DNA of 64,000 nt, taken from Sulfitobacter guttiformis (GTDB lineage: Bacteria; Pseudomonadota; Alphaproteobacteria; Rhodobacterales; Rhodobacteraceae). Positions 45,633 through 53,236 of the stretch are shown piece by piece; positions within the stretch are counted from its first letter, which is position 1; each line of letters opens with the position of its first letter. The stretch is taken from assembly GCF_003610455.1 (NCBI RefSeq), contig NZ_RAQK01000002.1:1148317-1212316 (forward strand). Reading direction: 5' to 3'. The translations under genes and the position numbers were made by a program. The notes beneath the pieces were generated by a model, which saw only the letters and a program-made list of their open reading frames with translations, had not been told where the DNA came from and did no database searches.

Positions 45633-46586
45633 TCAGCCTTGCTTCGCCGTTTGGGCAGCGCGTCTGAATTTCCGCATTTGCCGCCGTTCTGCACGTAAGA
45701 TGAGCATGGCAAGTAGCGGTTGCCTCAAGGCGGCTTGGCGAAACCCTCCTGAGTAATAGGCCTGTCCCAGAGCGGCTTTTTTCGCCTCTACCCGCAACAC
45801 CTTGAGCACCGCGTTATCTTGGGTCAGGCCAAACTTCAGTGCATCCTTAATTCTCTGGCGCATGACGGCAGCGTTTACCGTATAGGAGTAAGCCCGCCGC
45901 GCCGTAAATTTGGCCAAACCCATATCGTAGTAATCGTCAGGGGTTATGCCGAACCTCAGCCGGTATTTCACAAGGCGCTCCGGCAGGACGCACACCCTCC
46001 CCTCAAGCGCGGCGCGAAAACCCATTACCAGATCTTCGTAAGCGTCAGCCTCAATCGGGCCATAACTGTCATACAGACTGCGGTGCCATGCGCCCGTTGC
46101 CCCGATATACAGCGCTTTCGAGCGCGCGATTTTTGTAAGATCAGTGGTGTCATAAAGTGCGGCAATATGGAGTTTTCCAGAAAGCTCCGCACCGTCCGGT
46201 CCTATAAAATACGCGTGCGAGCAGAGCAGTAACGGCGGCGCATCCGTGGCGAATGCTTCAGCAATGCGCGTCGCGCGGTGCGGCAGCGAAATATCATCAC
46301 CCGCAGCTGCAATCAGGACATCACCAGTGCTGAGTTCATGCGCCTTTTCGATATTACCCGACAGCCCGAGATTTTGCGCATTTCGGTTCAAGATAACAGT
46401 ATGCGGTCCAGTGTAGTCCGCGACCACCGCCTCGACCACTGCAAACGTATCGTCGACTGAGGCATCATCGGTGATGACGATCTCCAGCGGCGTCCCGGTC
46501 TGGGCCAGCACACTTTGCACTGCCTCCGCGACAGTAACGCTTTGGTTGTAGGTCAGAAGAATGTAGGAAATCGTCGGATGTGCCAT
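45633..46586 (-). CDS. Family 2 glycosyltransferase
   Basis: 317 residues. The N-terminus 'ISYILLTYNQSVTVAEAVQSVL' and 'EIVITDDASVDDTF' are the nucleotide-sugar binding motifs of GT2 enzymes with a GT-A fold. A second acidic motif ('AAAGDDISLPHRA') is the DxD-type metal site. No membrane helices are seen. It lies 8 bp downstream of the sugar aminotransferase on the same strand and probably transfers the amino-deoxysugar made by that cassette, or a neighbouring sugar, to a glycan. Confidence 0.87.
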   Translation of the reverse strand: MAHPTISYILLTYNQSVTVAEAVQSVLAQTGTPLEIVITDDASVDDTFAVVEAVVADYTGPHTVILNRNAQNLGLSGNIEKAHELSTGDVLIAAAGDDISLPHRATRIAEAFATDAPPLLLCSHAYFIGPDGAELSGKLHIAALYDTTDLTKIARSKALYIGATGAWHRSLYDSYGPIEADAYEDLVMGFRAALEGRVCVLPERLVKYRLRFGITPDDYYDMGLAKFTARRAYSYTVNAAVMRQRIKDALKFGLTQDNAVLKVLRVEAKKAALGQAYYSGGFRQAALRQPLLAMLILRAERRQMRKFRRAAQTAKQG

Positions 46587-46594
46587 GTGGAACC

Positions 46595-47698
46595 TTACAA
46601 TGTTGCCGCGAGCCGGTTGACAGCCTCGATCACCCTGTCTTGATCGCTGTGGGGCATTTGCGGTCCGATTGGAAGGCTGAGCATGTCGTCGGCAAATGCC
46701 TCGGCCAATGGTAACACCCCTTTAGCATAGCCACAGTCAGCATAAGCCGCCTGAAGATGCGGCGGAATGGGATAGTGGATCATGGTGCTGATCCCCTCAT
46801 CCGCCAATGCTTGCATCAGCGCATCGCGCTTGGGGTGGCGCACCACGTACAGATGCCACGCAGGTTCAGTCCACAATGGAACATGAGGGGTAACAACTCC
46901 CATCAATGCCTCATTATACCGGCGGGCCAATGTGCGTCGCGCTTGCGTCCAATCATCCAGATGCGCCAGCTTCACAACCAATACAGCCGCTTGAATGGGA
47001 TCTAGGCGGCTGTTGGTCCCCTGTACCTCGTTCACGTATTTCACCCGCGAGCCATAGTTACGCAAAGTGCTGACGTGCGCTGCAATATCTGCGCGGTTGG
47101 TGGTGACAGCACCTGCATCCCCCATAGCGCCAAGGTTCTTACCCGGATAAAAACTCCAACAGACAGCATCGCCGTGCGCGCCGATCCTGGTGCCTTTATA
47201 GGTGGCGCCATGTGCTTGGGCAGCGTCTTCGATCAGGACAAGGTCATGCGCGCGGGTCACGGCCAAAACCGGATCTAAATCCGCGGACTGGCCATAAAGG
47301 TGCACGGCAATGATCGCGCGCGTTCTGGGAGTGATCGCAGCTTCAATCAAGGCGGGATCCATGTTGTAAGTTTGAGCGTCAGGCTCAACCGCGACGGGTT
47401 TGGCTCCCACCGCCGAGACCGCCAGCCATGTCGCAATGAAGGTGTTGGAAGGTACAATGACCTCATGCCCCGCCCCCACACCAAGGGCGCGCAAACTAAG
47501 GATAAGCGCATCCAGACCGTTGGCGACCCCCACACAATGATCTGCCCCGCAATAATCTGCAAATGCGGCCTCGAACATCTCCACCTCGGGCCCCATTATG
47601 TACCAACCACTGTCCATCACGCGCGCCACGGCAGCATCGATTTCGGCCTGAACGGCAAGGTATCCTGCACGCAGATCTAGGAAGGGGACGGTTGACAT
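46595..47698 (-). CDS. DegT/DnrJ/EryC1 sugar aminotransferase (FdtB/QdtB-like)
   Basis: 367 residues. The PLP lysine lies in 'SFYPGKNLGAMGDAGA', the sequence typical of dTDP-3-amino-3,6-dideoxyhexose transaminases. 'VPSNTFIATWLAVSAVGAKPV' and 'EDAAQAHGATYKG' are the other cofactor segments. It would aminate the 3-keto-6-deoxyhexose produced by the FdtA-like isomerase encoded at 48481-48906. The gene has GGAGTG before its start and heads an operon with the glycosyltransferase. Confidence 0.88.
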   Translation of the reverse strand: MSTVPFLDLRAGYLAVQAEIDAAVARVMDSGWYIMGPEVEMFEAAFADYCGADHCVGVANGLDALILSLRALGVGAGHEVIVPSNTFIATWLAVSAVGAKPVAVEPDAQTYNMDPALIEAAITPRTRAIIAVHLYGQSADLDPVLAVTRAHDLVLIEDAAQAHGATYKGTRIGAHGDAVCWSFYPGKNLGAMGDAGAVTTNRADIAAHVSTLRNYGSRVKYVNEVQGTNSRLDPIQAAVLVVKLAHLDDWTQARRTLARRYNEALMGVVTPHVPLWTEPAWHLYVVRHPKRDALMQALADEGISTMIHYPIPPHLQAAYADCGYAKGVLPLAEAFADDMLSLPIGPQMPHSDQDRVIEAVNRLAATL

Positions 47699-47830
47699 AA
47701 ATCACTCCTTAAATTCCGGCGAACAATAGCAGTTTTGCACATCGATACAACGCGCCGCTGTCATCCGTGCGCAGGTTGAATAGGCTTGAGCCAACGGAGT
47801 ATGATAAGTAAATTTCAGAAGGTACGACAC

Positions 47831-48388
47831 ATGCCACAGCCCAACCTTGCGCATATTGACGGAGTGTCTTTGTCTTTGCGATTGGCCCAACCTCAAGACG
47901 CCGCCTATATACACGCGCTGCGGATGGATCCGACCTATAACAGGCATCTTTCTGCGGTGACGGGAACAGTCGAAGATCAGGCCAATTGGATCCGTCGCTA
48001 TAAAGTCCGTGAAGCGGAGGGGTCTGAATATTACTATGTGATCGAGCGGCGTTTGGACGCGCAAGCCTGCGGCTTGGTGCGCTTGTACGACATCACTGGC
48101 AATCAATTCACATGGGGCAGCTGGATCCTCGACCACAACAAACCGCCAAAAGCTGCATTGGAAAGTGCGGTCCTTATTTATCAAATCGGATTTCAGCGAT
48201 TAGGCAAAAACCTGTCGGTGTTTGACGTACGCGGTGATAACGCCCGCACATTGGCTTTTCATGCCCGTTTTGGCGCCGTCGAAACCGGCAAGGATAACAA
48301 AGATGTTTTTTTCCATTATCGGGCTGAACAATTTGCTGCTGACTTTGAGGGCCATATGGCCGCTTTGAAATCCACCTCGCTGGAGTAG
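47831..48388 (+). CDS. GNAT-family acetyltransferase
   Basis: 185 residues from the ATG at 47831 with AGAAGG 8 bases upstream. The RimJ-like GNAT pattern is visible: 'LSLRLAQPQDAAYIHALR' at the N-terminus and 'VFDVRGDNARTLAFHARFGAVETG' near the C-terminus, the latter covering the acetyl-CoA binding strand and helix. It stands inside the dideoxyhexose cassette in opposite orientation to its neighbours. It could therefore N-acetylate the 3-amino sugar, the role filled by hexapeptide-repeat FdtC/QdtC elsewhere; this is inference. Confidence 0.83.
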   Translation: MPQPNLAHIDGVSLSLRLAQPQDAAYIHALRMDPTYNRHLSAVTGTVEDQANWIRRYKVREAEGSEYYYVIERRLDAQACGLVRLYDITGNQFTWGSWILDHNKPPKAALESAVLIYQIGFQRLGKNLSVFDVRGDNARTLAFHARFGAVETGKDNKDVFFHYRAEQFAADFEGHMAALKSTSLE

Positions 48389-48480
48389 GCTAACCCGCTC
48401 ACGCCTTTTGCACCAAATCGCTGGTTAAATGAGGAAGTGATACGCTTCACATTCCCTACATCTTGGCGCGCAGTTCATAA

Positions 48481-48906
48481 TCATGCACGTGAAGCAGCTA
48501 GAAACTCATCATAATCGCGATAGTAGTCCGCTTCATCGTAGCGATGCGATGCCAAGACCATACAAACGGCGCCTTGGCTGAAATTGTCCATCTCACGCCA
48601 GATTAGCCTATTGATATAGAGCCCCCGTTTTGGATTGCGCAGCACGAATTCGGATTTTGAGAAGCCGTCATCAATCTTGATCCGAAAGCTGCCGGACAGG
48701 GCAAACACAACCTGCTCCAGTTCACGGTGGGCATGCCCTCCCCGCTCAGAATCCACGGGCACGTTGTACAAATAGTATACACGGCGGATATCAAACGGCA
48801 CGTGATTGCCACCCTCCACAAATGTCAAATCGCCGCGCGGGTCCGATACGACGGGTAAATCAATCATGCGCGTATGGCCCCTTTGCGGCACTGTAGGGTT
48901 CGTCAT
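48481..48906 (-). CDS. FdtA/QdtA-type sugar 3,4-ketoisomerase (WxcM-like cupin)
   Basis: 141 residues. It is a small cupin: 'DPRGDLTFVEG', 'RVYYLYNVP', 'RGGHAHRELEQVV' with the conserved His pair, and 'LYINRLIWREMDNFS'. These fit dTDP-6-deoxyhex-4-ulose isomerases (FdtA, QdtA) that make the 3-keto sugar for transamination. Together with the aminotransferase it points to dTDP-Fuc3NAc or dTDP-Qui3NAc synthesis. The rmlA/rmlB genes needed for the precursor are not in this window. Confidence 0.87.
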   Translation of the reverse strand: MTNPTVPQRGHTRMIDLPVVSDPRGDLTFVEGGNHVPFDIRRVYYLYNVPVDSERGGHAHRELEQVVFALSGSFRIKIDDGFSKSEFVLRNPKRGLYINRLIWREMDNFSQGAVCMVLASHRYDEADYYRDYDEFLAASRA

Positions 48907-49408
48907 GATTTTATCTTCCTTCGTTTATTTTGTTCATAGTGCCCGCGAACCCAAAGGACTGCACACCCTTTTTTTTTCGAAGGGCGGAACCCAAGCACCA
49001 CATATGCTTATGCGGTATTCGTGCCTGTAGAGGACATCAAGGTTTCACCGCGTTTAAGCTATAATTATCACAAGGTAACCTTGTGAAATACAGGCAGCTG
49101 CAGACGTCCGCGAGCAATGCCTACATACTGAAACTCGCCGCAATCATTATTAAGAATACAAAAAATGCCCAGCGCTCGCGCGCGCTACACGCCTTGTAGC
49201 GAGACCAAAACAGCTCTCTTGGATAAAAAAGTATCTCACAGCCATGGGCATTGATCTGAAATCATCCCTTGAGTGATTTTCCCGCATTCGCCACCTGCCG
49301 ATACAGCAAGAATTGTGAAACCACTTTTGCGACGGGAAGTGGGTCAAAATAACGCGCGCGGCACTAGCCCTCAAGATCAATTCAAACGGATCGGGTCATA
49401 CGCTGTCC
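48907..49408. other. Intergenic region between sugar cassette and curli regulator
   Basis: About 500 bp, AT-richer, containing a T9 run at about 48969-48977. No ORF with coding character, no RNA gene and no convincing terminator recognised. It separates the sugar genes from the curli locus. Confidence 0.4.
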
Positions 49409-50101
49409 TCACTTCATCGCGGTATGGTACCAGATTGCAATTTCCGTCCGGTTGTTGACCCCCAATTTGCGCATCAGGGAATTGACGTGCGTGTTGACAG
49501 TATTGACCGCAATGCCCAACTTTCCTGCAATGCAACGGTTTTGCGCACCGCAGGCAATCTGGGCGGCCACCTCTTCCTCGCGGTGGGTGAGGGAGCTGGT
49601 GACGACATGTTTCGGCGGCGGAGTGGCCGATGAAGGCGCGCTGTGTGGACCATGGGTAAGGTCGGTCAGTTTTGGGTCAAATATCTCAAGACCTGCGTTC
49701 ACCAACGCCAGCACGGTGAATAGCCGCTCACTAAGATCATTCCACCCTACAATACCGCGTAAATTATTCGGCCAATCCCTTGGGTGCAGGGCCGCAGTTT
49801 CTTCGCGCACCGCCAAAATGCTCGCGCGGGGCGCCAGCTTTGTCATGAGTTGCGCGATTTCTTCAGCCTCGCTTGCGGTTCCGGTTTCGCCGAGGATGAT
49901 TGCGATCTGGCTGACGTCTACGACATCCTTGCTCACGGCGGACAACTGCAAATCAGCCCGCTTATCAAGCATGTCTACAACTTCGAACCCTATACCATCG
50001 GGATCGGCTCTAATTGTCTGGGCGAAGCCAAGCTGTTCAAGCCTCCCTCCGCCGAAAAGGGCTACGCCTTTTCTGGTTTCAAATTTCATTACTTGTTGCA
50101 T
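49409..50101 (-). CDS. LuxR-family regulator, CsgD-like
   Basis: 230 residues; ATG at 50101 with GAGG 6 bases upstream. The N-terminal ~140 residues look like a pseudo-receiver ('GVALFGGGRLEQLGFAQ', 'IAIILGETG'), without a clear phosphorylatable Asp. A Pro/Ser linker follows, then the GerE helix-turn-helix at about 165-225 ('SLTHREEEVAAQIACGAQN', 'VNTHVNSLMRKLGVNNRTE'). E. coli CsgD has the same plan and drives curli expression. Being the regulator next to the curli genes, this is the obvious candidate for that role. Regulation of the neighbouring operon is inference. Confidence 0.8.
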   Translation of the reverse strand: MQQVMKFETRKGVALFGGGRLEQLGFAQTIRADPDGIGFEVVDMLDKRADLQLSAVSKDVVDVSQIAIILGETGTASEAEEIAQLMTKLAPRASILAVREETAALHPRDWPNNLRGIVGWNDLSERLFTVLALVNAGLEIFDPKLTDLTHGPHSAPSSATPPPKHVVTSSLTHREEEVAAQIACGAQNRCIAGKLGIAVNTVNTHVNSLMRKLGVNNRTEIAIWYHTAMK

Positions 50102-50196
50102 ATTGTGCCTCTAAAATAAGAAGTCAAAAAACAAGACGATGTAAAAGGTACTAAAAAAACGCCGAACTGGCATAAATCAAAATTAACTATAAAACC

Positions 50197-50529
50197 TTAG
50201 GGGTTTTGCGTAATTCGAACCCCTTCGCGCACAGAAGGTATGCTGAAACGATCAGAACGACCGAGTTGGCTAAAATCATTAATGCGCATTTGTGAAGTAG
50301 TCTGTGATCCGCCACTCTGTCGAGGAGCAGGTTCTTGCGTGGCACCCTGTCGCGGAACGGGAACCACAGTTCTGCGTTGGCGCACAGAAAAAGCCTGCGG
50401 AGGTGCCTGACGAACAAAAGCCGTGCTGCGTACACTCAACTGCTTTACCCGAACATCTTGCGCAGCCACCGGCGCAGTCGTGCCAAGCGTTAAAAAGAGG
50501 CCAATACCTCCGCATATCGTTCTGAACAT
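50197..50529 (-). CDS. Small secreted protein of the curli locus, unknown family
   Basis: 110 residues with a Sec signal peptide (about 1-23, ending 'APVAAQ'). The mature part is Arg/Gln/Ser/Pro-rich and low in hydrophobic residues, suggesting disorder. I do not recognise a family. It is transcribed divergently from the curlin operon and lies 95 bp upstream of the CsgD-like regulator gene, which reads the same way. Likely exported, possibly a curli accessory, but this rests only on position. Confidence 0.6.
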   Translation of the reverse strand: MFRTICGGIGLFLTLGTTAPVAAQDVRVKQLSVRSTAFVRQAPPQAFSVRQRRTVVPVPRQGATQEPAPRQSGGSQTTSQMRINDFSQLGRSDRFSIPSVREGVRITQNP

Positions 50530-50895
50530 TGTGTGTGGCCTCCCAAGCGCATGCTACTTACATCAGATCCTCGACCTGCTGTTGTCGCATAGCGCATTAA
50601 CCCTACGTTAACGACTAATCTCATAGAATACGGCGGCGCATTTGCCTGTGCGTTTCAAAATTGTCAATGAAAATCAATGCAATTTCACCCATATTGACTA
50701 GTCTATTTTAATGACTTGTGGCGAAATTAGGGCAATTTTTAGTCAATTCGGGCGATATTGTGCCGATCCCGAATCGGTCATGGTGCTCTCAGGCTTCGGC
50801 AAAACGTTCGAGCCACCTGGGGGGATCTTTGAGCGTCCCGACAACTTCGGGACCCCAAAAATTCCAAAATAAAATTTTTTTGGAGGAATAACATC
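50530..50895. promoter_or_regulatory. Divergent regulatory region and curlin 5' UTR
   Basis: About 366 bp. It is AT-rich at 50640-50760. CCGAT-CCCGA-ATCGG at 50763-50777 is a short inverted repeat that could bind a regulator. GTCCCGA-CAACT-TCGGGAC at 50835-50853 is a perfect 7-bp hairpin just before the curlin ribosome site TGGAGG (about 50880-50885). The hairpin may act as a 5'-UTR stability or regulatory element. All roles are inferred. Confidence 0.45.
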
Positions 50896-51807
50896 ATGAC
50901 ACGTTTTCTTATTACAGCGTCGGTTCTGGCACTAATGGCAAGCGGCGCATCGGCGCAGCAAACGGTATTGGGCGCTACAGCCAATGCCGGAGGCCAAAAT
51001 GCAAGTGCGGTGGATTCAGACGATGGCGCGAATGCATCGGTATCAGGTGAAGTTGCAGCTGCCAATGCAACCAACGGTGCTTCCGGTACTGCAGAGCGCA
51101 CGGCTACAGCCAACGTTGGCAACGGCGTAGCGGCAATGGCCGAGGGTAACGCTGCGGGCCCAGCAAACATGGCTGACGTAACATCGGCCGAGCAAGGAGC
51201 GAACGCAAACGCACAGTTCCAGCAGGGTAACGACAACGACGCGATCAACATGCAGATCGGCTCCAACCAAGAGTCCGCAACGCTACAGATCGGTAATGAA
51301 AATACCACGCTTATCAGTCAGCGAACCAATGCCAACGAAGCGGCTGCATCGCAGGTCGGTGACAATAACACCGGTATGATCGCCCAAGACGGTGCCGATA
51401 ATGGTGGTGCGGTTGCGCAGTTGGGTAATTCCAACACCGGTATGATTGCCCAGAGCGGTGGTCAGAACTATGCGGCGATTGCACAAGTTGGTAATTTCAA
51501 CAGATCGGTCGCATTGCAGGATGGTACGAACAACACCATTGCATCCTTGCAGGAAGGTGAAGCGAACAAGTCGTTCGTGAGCCAAGGCGCGGGTCTGTCG
51601 TTCGACGTTGCTGCGATCAACTCCACAAATGTGGGCGGTTCGCTCTCTGGAACGCTGGGCGGCGCGGTAAGTATCGGAGCGACCGGTGCATCCAATCCTT
51701 CGGCCGCAAACTCTGCTGCCAACCTCCAGCTGGGGTCTAACAACGTCTCGGCGATCGTCCAGTCTGGTAATGGCAACAACGCGGTCAACTACCAGAACAA
51801 CCGCTAA
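50896..51807 (+). CDS. Curlin amyloid subunit with 11-residue repeats (CsgA-like)
   Basis: 303 residues with a signal peptide (1-20, 'SGASA'). From residue 109 to 230 a Gln recurs at exactly every 11th position (109, 120, 131, 142, 153, 164, 175, 186, 197, 208, 219, 230). Most units read Q-x-G-x-x-N-x5. After a Ser/Gly/Ala-rich insert the pattern resumes at 278, 289 and 300. This is the curlin repeat chemistry, one motif per beta-strand. Residues 21-108 are Ala/Asn-rich and less regular. It should be secreted by CsgG and polymerise as the major fibre subunit. TGGAGG gives strong translation, and a terminator-like hairpin after it would favour its excess. Confidence 0.9.
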   Translation: MTRFLITASVLALMASGASAQQTVLGATANAGGQNASAVDSDDGANASVSGEVAAANATNGASGTAERTATANVGNGVAAMAEGNAAGPANMADVTSAEQGANANAQFQQGNDNDAINMQIGSNQESATLQIGNENTTLISQRTNANEAAASQVGDNNTGMIAQDGADNGGAVAQLGNSNTGMIAQSGGQNYAAIAQVGNFNRSVALQDGTNNTIASLQEGEANKSFVSQGAGLSFDVAAINSTNVGGSLSGTLGGAVSIGATGASNPSAANSAANLQLGSNNVSAIVQSGNGNNAVNYQNNR

Positions 51808-51875
51808 ACAATCCATTCCATGCGGCGAGCTTGACTTTTGCTGGTCGCATGGCCCAGGATTGACCCGAAATCTAG

Positions 51876-51910
51876 ACCGCCCAGGCCCAACGCGGGCTTG
51901 GGCGGTTCTT
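51876..51910 (+). terminator. Intercistronic terminator between curlin gene and csgH
   Basis: ACCGCCCAGGCCC at 51876-51888 pairs with GGGCTTGGGCGGT at 51894-51906 (one G-T pair, 5-nt loop), followed by TCTTGT. It should reduce read-through so that the major curlin is made in excess over the downstream accessory proteins. Confidence 0.65.
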
Positions 51911-51929
51911 GTACCCAAAGAGGTCAGGT

Positions 51930-52277
51930 ATGACACTACCTCCAATTGCTCCCTTCGCGGCCCTTTTGATGGCCCTGCCCCACACTGCGGCGGCGTGTGA
52001 CATCGCGTTGGTGCAGCAGGATGGCCATGTGAGCGTCACAGCCGAGATTACCCCCCATGAAACGGGGAACCTGTCCTATACTGTCTCTTCAATCGTGATG
52101 AACGGGAGCAACAGATCCCAAAGCATGAATGGAGGCACTGTGGACGTGACTGCGGATGCCGGTACCGTAACAGTCTGGCGCGGACAGATTTACGGCGACG
52201 CCGGGACCCGCATGACTGTCGCGATGGACGCCCGACTTAATGCGCGTACCTATAGCTGCTCGGCCCAATTCCCGTGA
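51930..52277 (+). CDS. csgH: CsgH-like curli chaperone/inhibitor
   Basis: 115 residues from the ATG at 51930 with AGAGG upstream. After a signal peptide ending near 'TAAAC' the mature protein is a small all-beta domain with one Cys near each end ('CDIALVQQDG' and 'YSCSAQF'), fitting the disulfide-linked CsgC/CsgH fold. CsgH is the alphaproteobacterial counterpart of CsgC. It keeps curlin soluble in the periplasm. It lies between the two curlin genes. Confidence 0.8.
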   Translation: MTLPPIAPFAALLMALPHTAAACDIALVQQDGHVSVTAEITPHETGNLSYTVSSIVMNGSNRSQSMNGGTVDVTADAGTVTVWRGQIYGDAGTRMTVAMDARLNARTYSCSAQFP

Positions 52278-52299
52278 CCCAACCGGAAAGGATACTGAC

Positions 52300-52857
52300 A
52301 TGAGGCTTTTTCGAATTACGGCGCTGATCTGCGGCCTTTTGGCCGCGCAAGGTGCACAGGCACAGCAGTTCGACTTCCTAATTGCCAATGCCAGTCTGGA
52401 ACAGATCATTTCCGGTCAGCAAAGCGCGATATCTGCGGGCGTTGACGGGGCAACAGGCGCTGATGTCCAGACCTCAACCAGCATCATCCTGCAGAACGGC
52501 GCGGACAACACATCACTCAACTCTATCACAAACAGCGGCGGTTCTGCCGCTGCAATGCTACAGTCGGGTGATGACAACACGGCAAGCGCGACCATCCTGA
52601 ATTCCCCGCAAAGCCGGATTGCCGGCGTGCAGATCGGCGATAGTAACAGCATGGCACTAACCATTGCAGGTGGATCAGAAAATGTGCTGGTAGGCGCGCA
52701 AATCGGAACTGCCAATACGCTTGATATCGCGCTCGTCAACAGCACGGGAACGACATTGACGTATGGCCAATTAGGTCAGGGCGTACGGGGATCGGTCACA
52801 TTTGTGAATGGCGCGCCGGGGACACAAATCAGATTAGGTGGAGAGACGACACAATGA
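52300..52857 (+). CDS. Curlin repeat protein with 23-residue period (CsgB-like)
   Basis: 185 residues from the ATG at 52300 (GGAAAGGA upstream), signal peptide 1-22. The curlin motif Q-x-G-x-x-N begins at Gln65, 88, 111, 134 and 157, exactly 23 residues apart, the spacing of E. coli CsgA/CsgB. It is shorter and less Asn/Gln-rich than the first curlin, so a minor or nucleating subunit is likely, but the assignment of CsgB is inference. Its stop overlaps the csgF start by 4 bases. Confidence 0.83.
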   Translation: MRLFRITALICGLLAAQGAQAQQFDFLIANASLEQIISGQQSAISAGVDGATGADVQTSTSIILQNGADNTSLNSITNSGGSAAAMLQSGDDNTASATILNSPQSRIAGVQIGDSNSMALTIAGGSENVLVGAQIGTANTLDIALVNSTGTTLTYGQLGQGVRGSVTFVNGAPGTQIRLGGETTQ

Positions 52858-53171
52858 AAAGTAGACTGCTTTTTGTAGGCATTGTAACCATTTTTGCTGC
52901 AACATCCGCTCTTGCGGGGAATTTCCGGTACGAGCCACTCAGCCCCGGGCTTGGTGGAAACCCCAACCTGAACGGTTATTTGGTTGGGACCGCACAAATC
53001 CAGAACCAGTTTTTACCCAGCGGCGGAGGTGGCAGCAGCTCACCTGACATTACGTTTCCACCGATCATTATTGATCTTGGCGGCTTGGGCGGAGGACCGG
53101 AGGAGCCGGTTGAGGGTGGTTCAGGCGAACCTGCGCCAGCAGCAATGCGCCCCCTGCTTCGGATGCCGTAA
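52854..53171 (+). CDS. csgF: Curli assembly protein CsgF
   Basis: 105 residues with a signal peptide to about residue 21. 'RYEPLSPGLGGNPNLNGYLVGTAQ' (positions ~25-48) is the conserved CsgF N-terminus that plugs into the CsgG pore. The C-terminal third is a Gly/Pro/Glu-rich low-complexity tail, and the protein is shorter than E. coli CsgF (138 residues). It couples the pore to curlin nucleation. The start overlaps the upstream gene by 4 bases. Confidence 0.85.
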   Translation: MKSRLLFVGIVTIFAATSALAGNFRYEPLSPGLGGNPNLNGYLVGTAQIQNQFLPSGGGGSSSPDITFPPIIIDLGGLGGGPEEPVEGGSGEPAPAAMRPLLRMP

Positions 53172-53236
53172 GCGAAACACATCAAGCCCGCAACATATAC
53201 AAAATCAAAGCAGTTAAGATCGAAGGAAACCAGCAG

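Noticed and set aside
45344..45712. 122-residue minus-strand frame after the glycosyltransferase
   Set aside because: Overlaps the glycosyltransferase end in another frame and shows no family features; possible but unsupported.
50896..51807. CRISPR array or DNA tandem repeat in the curlin gene
   Set aside because: The periodicity is at protein level (11 residues); the DNA units are diverged and lie in one continuous reading frame.
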